A DNA stretch of 10,260 nt from CAYLZO01 sp964387775. GTDB lineage: Bacteria > Chloroflexota > Anaerolineae > JAAYZQ01. The position numbers were made by a program, and so were the translations under genes. Under the pieces are notes generated by a model. It had not been told where the DNA came from. It worked only from the letters and a program-made list of their open reading frames with translations, and did no database searches. Location: the NCBI GenBank assembly GCA_964387775.1, contig CAYLZO010000199.1:1-10260 (forward strand), written 5' to 3'. Numbering within the stretch: position 1 is the stretch's first letter; every line of letters starts with the position of its first letter. Shown one piece after another: positions 5,476 to 10,260 of this stretch.

Positions 5476-7469
5476 GGCAAGCGCTCCCTGTTCTCCCGCT
5501 GGAAGTAGTAATTCAGAATGTCGTTGGCAACGGGCACGGCCATGGCCGAACCCTCCCCCCCGCCAAAGACAAAGACCACCAGGGCAATCTCGGGGTCGTT
5601 GTAGGGTGCAAAAGCCGTGAACCAGGCGTGGGTGGGCAGGTTGCCCTCGCGGTCGCGGTCGGGGATGCCGTCCTTGTTACGGTCGATAAAGAACTCGGCC
5701 GTGCCCGTTTTGCCGGCGACCGCCACGCCGGGCACGTTGATGCCCCTGGCCGTGGCCCCTGCGCCGGCTACGACCGCCCGCATCCCCTGGCGGACGATGC
5801 CCAGGTTCTCGGCCGAGACGGGCACCTGCCGGATGACGTCGGGGGCAAAGGTCCGCACGACCTTGCTCTCCGCGTCCAGGACCTCGCGGACGACCTGGGG
5901 CCGGTAGAGTGTGCCGCCGTTGGCAACGGTGGCCGCCGAGTTCAACACCTGGAGCGGCGTAGCCAGGACGAATCCCTGGCCGATGGACATATTGTAGGTG
6001 TCGCCCGTCACCCACGACTCGCTATAGTTGACGCGCTTCCACTTGACGGTGGGCACCAGCCCCGGCGCTTCCCCCGGCAGGTCGATGCCGCTGCGCGCGC
6101 CCATGCCGAAAAGCTCGGCGTAATAGCCCAGCCGCTCCTCGCCTAGGCCGGCGAACTGGTCGCGATAGCCGCCGCCTACCTGATAGAAAAAGATGTCGCA
6201 CGACTGGCCCAGGGCCGAGACCACGCCCAGCGAGCCGTGGCTGCCGTGATAATCGTGATAGATCCAGCAGTAGAAGGGCTGGGCCAGGCTCGGATCGTCG
6301 GGGTAGAAGCGGTTGGGCAGCCACAGGATGCCGCCGCAATAATAGCGGGTCTGCGTAGTAATGACCTCATCCTCCAGCGCCCCGGCGGCCACCATGATCT
6401 TGTAGGTGGAGCCGGGTGGCAACATGCCCGAGATGGCGTGGTTCACCAGGGGGCGGTTGGGATCGTTCTGTAGCGCCTGAAATGCCTCGGGCGAGATGCC
6501 GCCGGTGAATTCGTTGTTGTCGTAGCTGGGCAGGGAGACCATGGACAGGATCTCGCCCGTCTGCGGGTTCATGGCGATGACCACGCCTTGTTTTTTGTAA
6601 TAGGTCCGCAGTTGCTCCGCGAGGATCTCCTCGACGGCCTGCTGGAGATCGAGGTCCAGCGTCAGGGCCAGGTTGTAGCCGGGGATGGCCGCCCGGGGCT
6701 CGCCGACGGTGCGCACCTCCCGGCCGGCAATGTCCACCTCCACCAGTTTCTGCCCGTCCTGGCCGCTCAGTTCCTCCTGGAAGCTATACTCGATGCCGGC
6801 CAGTCCCACCTTGTGGCGATTGGGATCGTAGCCCTCTGCTTCGTAGGCGTCGGCCTGATCCTCGGGGATGGGGCCGACGTAGCCCAGCAGGTGAGACAAG
6901 AGGGGGCCGTAGAGGTACTCGCGGACGGGATCGGCCTGGACCAACACGCCGGGCCAATCCAGGTGTTCCTCCTCCAGCTTGAGGGCCACCTCGCGAGGGA
7001 TGCCGGTCTTGAGGCGGGCAGGGCGATAGGGGGCCTTCTCCGCCTCTGCCAGGATCTCCAGGATGCCGGGCTCCGGCTTGGGCTCGGGTTCTACGGCCGG
7101 CTCGATGGCGTTCCGGGGCGGCCGGCTCGGCGGCAGGCTCGTCAGGGGCATTTCGATGAGGTCTGCCAGGTGGAACAACAGCGCCCGGCGCTCTATTTCG
7201 TCCTCTGGCAGGTAGGCGGGCACGATGGAGATACTGAGTTGGGGTTTGTTGCGAGCCAGGAGGTGCCCCCGCCGGTCATAGATCACGCCGCGGGGAGCGG
7301 GATTCTGCTCCAGGCGAAAGCGGTTGACGTCGGCCGCTTCCTGGTAGTACTCGCCCCGGATCATCTGCAAGCGCCAGAGCTGGGCGACGAGGCCCAGGAA
7401 CACGACGGCGACGACGGCCCGAAATACGACCAGCCTCAGTTTTGTGCCTGAAGGCTGTGTGCCCGCCAA
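5472..7469 (-). CDS. mrdA: Penicillin-binding protein 2 (class B peptidoglycan transpeptidase of the elongasome)
   Basis: PBP2 cross-links stem peptides of new glycan strands made by RodA. Using the start chosen here (665 residues), it has one N-terminal membrane helix (about 13-33), a pedestal domain beginning at NPAPRGVIYDRRG (about 56-68), and a transpeptidase domain with PPGSTYK (nucleophile Ser354, Lys357), SCD (423-425) and KTG (587-589), followed by HAWFTAFAP. All active-site motifs are intact. Two features stand out: a proline/glutamate-rich insertion near residues 112-135, and a loop after KTGTAEF (about 595-608) containing DRNKDGIPD, which resembles a calcium-binding loop. No ATG or GTG start exists near the front. 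The TTG at 7469 lies one base after the mreD TAG and has GGAG seven bases upstream. Another in-frame TTG at 7496 would add nine residues inside mreD but has no ribosome-binding site. The stop overlaps the peptidase gene's ATG. Confidence 0.94.
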   Translation of the reverse strand: MAGTQPSGTKLRLVVFRAVVAVVFLGLVAQLWRLQMIRGEYYQEAADVNRFRLEQNPAPRGVIYDRRGHLLARNKPQLSISIVPAYLPEDEIERRALLFHLADLIEMPLTSLPPSRPPRNAIEPAVEPEPKPEPGILEILAEAEKAPYRPARLKTGIPREVALKLEEEHLDWPGVLVQADPVREYLYGPLLSHLLGYVGPIPEDQADAYEAEGYDPNRHKVGLAGIEYSFQEELSGQDGQKLVEVDIAGREVRTVGEPRAAIPGYNLALTLDLDLQQAVEEILAEQLRTYYKKQGVVIAMNPQTGEILSMVSLPSYDNNEFTGGISPEAFQALQNDPNRPLVNHAISGMLPPGSTYKIMVAAGALEDEVITTQTRYYCGGILWLPNRFYPDDPSLAQPFYCWIYHDYHGSHGSLGVVSALGQSCDIFFYQVGGGYRDQFAGLGEERLGYYAELFGMGARSGIDLPGEAPGLVPTVKWKRVNYSESWVTGDTYNMSIGQGFVLATPLQVLNSAATVANGGTLYRPQVVREVLDAESKVVRTFAPDVIRQVPVSAENLGIVRQGMRAVVAGAGATARGINVPGVAVAGKTGTAEFFIDRNKDGIPDRDREGNLPTHAWFTAFAPYNDPEIALVVFVFGGGEGSAMAVPVANDILNYYFQRENRERLP

Positions 7470-7470
7470 C

Positions 7471-7971
7471 CTACCACTCCATTTCCTCGTGGCCAAACCA
7501 CGTCTTTACGATCCGCATAAGCCAGAATACGACGGGCGTTAACAAAGTGTTGAACAGAGCCGCTGGCAAGACGATGCCCACCAGACTGTCGAGCCAGACG
7601 ACCGGTTGGCCCGCGATCTGGACGACCAGAAGAAAGATCAGGTTGTAAACGAACGTTGCCACAAACATGGTGACCAGCGGCAGCGCGATGTGACCACGGA
7701 ATACCGTTGCCTGGCCCGAGCCCGACAGCAACCCCACGCCAACCAGCGCCAGGGTCGCAGCGCCCAAGGGCGCCCCGGAGAAGAGATCCACGCCGAGTCC
7801 GGCGATGAATCCCCAAACTGCGCCTTCCCTCTTTCCCTGGAGCAGGCTCCAACTGACCACGACCAGGACCGGCAGGTCGGGAAAGACGCCCCAAAGTTCG
7901 ACGTGGGGTATCACGGCCGTTTGCAAGACGGCGACGATCAGCAGAGACGGCGCGACCAGATAGATGCTCAC
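7471..7971 (-). CDS. mreD: MreD, rod shape-determining membrane protein
   Basis: MreD is a small polytopic membrane protein that connects MreC and MreB with the wall synthases. The 166-residue sequence is almost entirely hydrophobic, with about five or six membrane segments. It shows the family's pattern of a loop near residue 35 (FPDLPVLVV) and GFIAGLGVDLFSGAPLGAATLAL (about 54-76), close to the conserved G..GL..D..S..PLG core of MreD. The start is a GTG with a modest AGGGG site nine bases upstream. MreD families are weakly conserved, so the call rests on that core motif, the length and the position between mreC and mrdA. The stop codon is followed after one base by the preferred mrdA start. 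Confidence 0.92.
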   Translation of the reverse strand: MSIYLVAPSLLIVAVLQTAVIPHVELWGVFPDLPVLVVVSWSLLQGKREGAVWGFIAGLGVDLFSGAPLGAATLALVGVGLLSGSGQATVFRGHIALPLVTMFVATFVYNLIFLLVVQIAGQPVVWLDSLVGIVLPAALFNTLLTPVVFWLMRIVKTWFGHEEMEW

Positions 7972-8033
7972 CGGGCAGAGCCCCTGAAATGCCCGGCTGC
8001 CGAGAAAACCAGCTTGCTCACGGCGGATGGCAC

Positions 8034-8053
8034 ATGCGCCGCACCTGGCGCAT
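8034..8053 (-). repeat. Small perfect hairpin in the mreC-mreD gap
   Basis: ATGCGCC (8034-8040) and GGCGCAT (8047-8053) form a perfect 7-bp stem with a six-base loop in the 109-base gap between mreC and mreD. No T-tract follows on the minus strand, so it does not look like a terminator. The 10-mer GCTCACGGCG occurs nearby twice, at 8016-8025 and at 8079-8088, where it overlaps the mreC stop codon. Nothing else is recognisable in this gap. An mRNA-processing or stability role is only a guess. Confidence 0.3.
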
Positions 8054-8080
8054 ATCCTTGCCTATACCATAAGAAATGGC

Positions 8081-8941
8081 TCACGGCGCCTCTTTCCCTG
8101 GATCGTCTTCCATCTCGTCAATCGGCTCAAAGTCGGTGTAGATCAACACGGCCTCCAGGTGTTCAAAATCCACCGTAAGCTCGACGCTGGCCGATTGGTA
8201 CAGCTCATAATCCTTCCGCTCGACCTTGGTGATCTGGCCGATGGGGATTTGCCGGGGAAAATTCCCGCCCAGGCCCGAGGTAAAGACCGTGTCGCCGACG
8301 CTGACCGTGTCGGCCTGGGGGATGCTGCGCATCACCAGCGAACCGTCGGCCTGCCCCTGGACGAGGCCGCTGGCCCGCGTCGCCTGGGTCAGTGCGTTCA
8401 CCGAGCTGCTCACGTCCACGATCAGCAGCACCCGCGCCCAGCCTGTGCCGACCTCCGAAATGCGCCCCACGAGCCCCCGGTGGGTGACCACCGGCATATT
8501 CCGGGCGATGCCGCTCTCCTGGCCCACGTCGAGGGTGATGTAGCGCTGCAAATTGCTGGGGTCCCAGCTAATGACCCGGCCGATGACGTGCGCACCCCGG
8601 ATGTCGAAGGAGGGGTGGGTCTGCGCAAAGTTGAGCAGGTCACGCATCAGGGCGGCCTCGTGCTCGATCTCGCGGAGGCGCACGATCTCTAGCAGCAGGC
8701 GGGCATTCTCGGCCTCCAAATCCTCGTTACGCTGTCGCAGATCTCTGAGGTCGCGAGCGGTTTGGGCCAACTCTCCAAATTGGGTGACGACCGAGCTGGC
8801 GCTTTCTTGCAAGGGCGTCGTGGCCCGGATCAGCAGCCCCTCGGCCGAAGCCAACAATCCCGTCCGGTGGAGCACAAAGCCGATGAGGGCCAGGACGATG
8901 AGGAGGATGGGGATCCAATTCTCAAAGCGCTCACGACTCAT
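8081..8941 (-). CDS. mreC: MreC, rod shape-determining protein
   Basis: MreC is a bitopic membrane protein whose extracellular part scaffolds and activates the PBP2-RodA machinery. The 286-residue protein has a short cytoplasmic N-terminus, one membrane helix (about 10-27), a coiled coil (about 58-105, with NEDLEAENARLLLEIVRLRE) and two beta-barrel subdomains. Family motifs include VIGRVISWDPSN (about 119-130), the GLVGRISEVG region (about 156-165) and FTSGLGGNFPRQIPIGQI (about 220-237). The C-terminus is short and acidic (EMEDDPGKEAP). I chose the ATG at 8941 because MSRERFENWIP directly precedes the helix, as is usual. A start at 9109 would run through the repeat-filled gap and into mreB, which is not credible. 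No good ribosome-binding site precedes 8941; the heptamer repeats occupy that position. Confidence 0.95.
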   Translation of the reverse strand: MSRERFENWIPILLIVLALIGFVLHRTGLLASAEGLLIRATTPLQESASSVVTQFGELAQTARDLRDLRQRNEDLEAENARLLLEIVRLREIEHEAALMRDLLNFAQTHPSFDIRGAHVIGRVISWDPSNLQRYITLDVGQESGIARNMPVVTHRGLVGRISEVGTGWARVLLIVDVSSSVNALTQATRASGLVQGQADGSLVMRSIPQADTVSVGDTVFTSGLGGNFPRQIPIGQITKVERKDYELYQSASVELTVDFEHLEAVLIYTDFEPIDEMEDDPGKEAP

Positions 8942-8948
8942 AGTACAA

Positions 8949-9008
8949 GTTCGACGTTCGACGTTCGAAGCCTGCAATGCCGAACCTAGAACTTCGAACC
9001 TCGAACCT
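8949..9008 (-). repeat. Inverted arrays of a 7-base repeat in the mreB-mreC gap
   Basis: Most of the 74-base gap between mreB and mreC consists of two heptamer arrays in opposite orientation. On the plus strand the first is GTTCGAC, GTTCGAC, GTTCGAA (8949-8969). The second is CGAACCT, AGAACTT, CGAACCT, CGAACCT (8981-9008). A segment of each pairs: 8956-8970 with 8992-9006 is complementary at 14 of 15 positions around a 21-base spacer, so the minus-strand transcript can fold into a long hairpin just before mreC. The array reaches within eight bases of the mreC ATG, where a ribosome-binding site would normally lie. Possible roles are a dispersed repeat family, a transcript-stability element or a protein-binding array; the sequence alone does not decide. 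Confidence 0.65.
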
Positions 9009-9015
9009 GGCGCCC

Positions 9016-10077
9016 CTAATGGACCGTGCTTCCGCGCTGCAAGCTGGCCAGCACCTTGAACAAACGATCGGGATTCTCCAGGATTTTCCCCGCCCCGCGT
9101 GCCACGCACGTCATGGCGTCTTCGGCCACGTAGACGCGCATCTTGGTTTCCTCAGAGAGGCGCTCGTCCAGGCCCTGCAACAGCGCACCCCCGCCGGCCA
9201 GGGCGATGCCCTGCTCCATCAAGTCGGCGATCAGCTCCGGCGGCGTGTCGTCGAGGGCGTCACGCACGGTCTCGACGATGGTGTTGACCGAGTTGGCCAG
9301 CGCCTCGCGGACCTCGACGCTGCTGACCTCGATGGACTCGGGTAGGCCCGTGATCAGGTTCCGGCCCTTGATCGTCATCGTCTGTTCCTGGCCCAGGGGA
9401 TAGGCCGAGCCGATGGTGATCTTGACTCGCTCGGCCATCCGTTCGCCGATGAGCAGATTGTACTTCTGGCGGGCGTACTGGATGATGTCCTCGTCCATCT
9501 CGTCGCCGGCCACCCGCAAGCTGCGGCTGACGACGATGCCCCCCAAAGAGATGACGGCCACCTCGGTGGTCCCGCCGCCGATGTCCACGATCATGCTGCC
9601 CAGGGACTCGGTGATGGGCAATCCCGCGCCGATGGCGGCCGCCATCGGCTCCTCCACCAGGTAGGCGTCCCGCGCGCCGGCCGAGAGGGCTGCGTCGTGG
9701 ACCGCCCGCTTTTCCACCTCGGTCACGCCTGAAGGGATGCCGACCACGACCCGAGGGCGGGGCACGGGCAGCAGCGTCTGGTCGTGGACCTTTTTGATGA
9801 AATAGTGCAGCATCCGCTCGGTGACGTCAAAGTCGCTGATGACGCCGTCGCGCAGGGGACGGATGGCGACGATGGTCGCCGGCGTGCGGCCGACCATCTC
9901 CTTGGCTTCGAGGCCAATGGCCAGCACCTTCTTGGACTTTTTCTCGATGGCCACCACCGACGGCTCGTTGATGATGATGCCCTTGTTGCGGACGTTGACC
10001 AGGGTGTTGGCCGTGCCCAAGTCTATGCCGATGTCCTGGGAAAAGAGCCCCAATATGAAATTCAAAGGACTAAACAC
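9016..10077 (-). CDS. mreB: MreB, actin-like rod shape-determining protein
   Basis: MreB is a bacterial actin that forms membrane-bound filaments and orients the elongasome. The 353-residue protein starts with an amphipathic segment (FSPLNFILGLF, residues 2-12) suited to membrane binding. Then follow phosphate-1 (DIGIDLGTANT, 15-25), the EEPMAAAIGAGLP region with the probable catalytic glutamate (about 142-154), phosphate-2 (IVDIGGGTTEVAV, 163-175) and the adenosine motif (IALAGGGALLQGL, 291-303). The length is typical for MreB. The start is a GTG with GAGGG at 10084-10088, six bases upstream, and an in-frame stop lies just before it, so no longer reading is possible. It is the first recognised gene of the cluster in transcription order, so the cluster promoter probably lies in or beyond 10078-10260, although I saw no convincing -35/-10 pair there. 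Confidence 0.97.
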   Translation of the reverse strand: MFSPLNFILGLFSQDIGIDLGTANTLVNVRNKGIIINEPSVVAIEKKSKKVLAIGLEAKEMVGRTPATIVAIRPLRDGVISDFDVTERMLHYFIKKVHDQTLLPVPRPRVVVGIPSGVTEVEKRAVHDAALSAGARDAYLVEEPMAAAIGAGLPITESLGSMIVDIGGGTTEVAVISLGGIVVSRSLRVAGDEMDEDIIQYARQKYNLLIGERMAERVKITIGSAYPLGQEQTMTIKGRNLITGLPESIEVSSVEVREALANSVNTIVETVRDALDDTPPELIADLMEQGIALAGGGALLQGLDERLSEETKMRVYVAEDAMTCVARGAGKILENPDRLFKVLASLQRGSTVH

Positions 10078-10100
10078 GTGATACCCTCACCGATGAGCTA

Positions 10101-10132
10101 CTGCCGGCTGTGTCACACGACGTCCCCGGCAG
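10101..10132 (-). promoter_or_regulatory. Hairpin with an internal TGTGTCACA palindrome in the mreB leader
   Basis: CTGCCGG (10101-10107) pairs with CCGGCAG (10126-10132) around an 18-base loop, 24-55 bases upstream of the mreB GTG. Inside the loop is the odd-length palindrome TGTGTCACA, the kind of symmetry used by dimeric DNA-binding regulators. Either the RNA hairpin or the DNA palindrome could be regulatory, or both may be chance in GC-rich DNA. No recognised regulator motif is claimed. Confidence 0.3.
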
Positions 10133-10186
10133 CGCGATCTGCGGGCCAGCCATTGTGCCCACGGCCCACACGTTCAGGTAGAGATT

Positions 10187-10224
10187 AAAAAGCAGAGGAT
10201 GGCAGGCGAATTCTCCCTATCCTC
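10187..10224 (-). terminator. Possible intrinsic terminator upstream of the mreB cluster
   Basis: GAGGATGG (10195-10202) pairs with CCTATCCTC (10216-10224) with one bulged T. Read on the minus strand, the stem is followed after three bases by five T residues (10187-10191), the layout of an intrinsic terminator for a gene beyond the right edge. On the plus strand a run of seven T follows the same stem after seven bases, so it could act in both directions. The stem is only 8 bp with a 13-base loop, so confidence is moderate to low. The remainder of 10078-10260 shows no supported gene. Confidence 0.4.
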
Positions 10225-10260
10225 ACGTCGCTTTTTTTCCATCTTTGGTCCATCATTAGG

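Noticed and set aside
6588..7451. Plus-strand open frame of 287 codons opposite the 5' half of mrdA
   Set aside because: It is antisense to an intact PBP2 with complete motifs, and its protein resembles the usual GC-rich reverse-frame composition.
8942..9109. Extended N-terminus of MreC starting at 9109
   Set aside because: The extension translates the heptamer repeats and part of mreB out of frame, and it would place 56 unrelated residues before the membrane helix.
10141..10190. Sigma-70-type promoter for mreB with CACAAT as a -10 element
   Set aside because: No matching -35 element lies 16-18 bases upstream; the best hexamer matches TTGACA at only about two positions.
10187..10260. Short open frame from the right edge on the minus strand, ending near 10176
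   Set aside because: It has fewer than 30 codons, spans the terminator-like stem and shows no recognisable motif, so it cannot be called the end of an upstream gene.

Overview
The window is a GC-rich stretch of bacterial chromosome. Every credible gene lies on the minus strand, so it reads from right to left. It carries a rod-shape and division-site cluster in the order mreB, mreC, mreD, mrdA (PBP2), a membrane-anchored C39-like cysteine peptidase, minC, minD, minE and rodA. A gene of the histone deacetylase / acetylpolyamine amidohydrolase superfamily follows and runs off the left edge. The look of the proteins suggests an uncultured Chloroflexota-type bacterium (Anaerolineae or relatives). 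That placement is inference; no rRNA or other taxonomic marker is present.

Layout from right to left. Bases 10078-10260 hold no supported gene; they contain a terminator-like hairpin with T-tracts on both sides and a second hairpin in the mreB leader. mreB (GTG start) is followed by a 73-base gap filled with inverted arrays of a 7-base repeat, then mreC, then a 109-base gap with a small hairpin, then mreD (GTG start). mrdA probably starts at a TTG one base after the mreD stop. mrdA and the peptidase gene overlap as ATGA. minC follows after 28 bases. The 101-base minC-minD gap contains a 73-nt hairpin element between 13-bp direct repeats and looks like an insertion. minD and minE are 28 bases apart, and the end of minE overlaps the rodA start by 8 bases. 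After a 109-base gap with a hairpin next to the ribosome-binding site comes the deacetylase-family gene.

How the genes work together, from established family knowledge: MreB filaments with MreC and MreD organise the elongasome. RodA polymerises glycan strands and PBP2 cross-links them. MinC, MinD and MinE place the division septum. Co-orientation, short gaps and two start/stop overlaps suggest that elongation and septum-placement genes are expressed together. The least expected member is the peptidase, which has one membrane helix, a coiled-coil stalk and a C39-type cysteine-histidine-aspartate domain, and is coupled to PBP2. Other unusual points are a RodA about 120 residues longer than the E. 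coli protein, apparently through internal duplication of membrane segments, and a calcium-loop-like insertion just after the KTG motif of PBP2. I found no CRISPR array, tRNA, rRNA or transposase gene.
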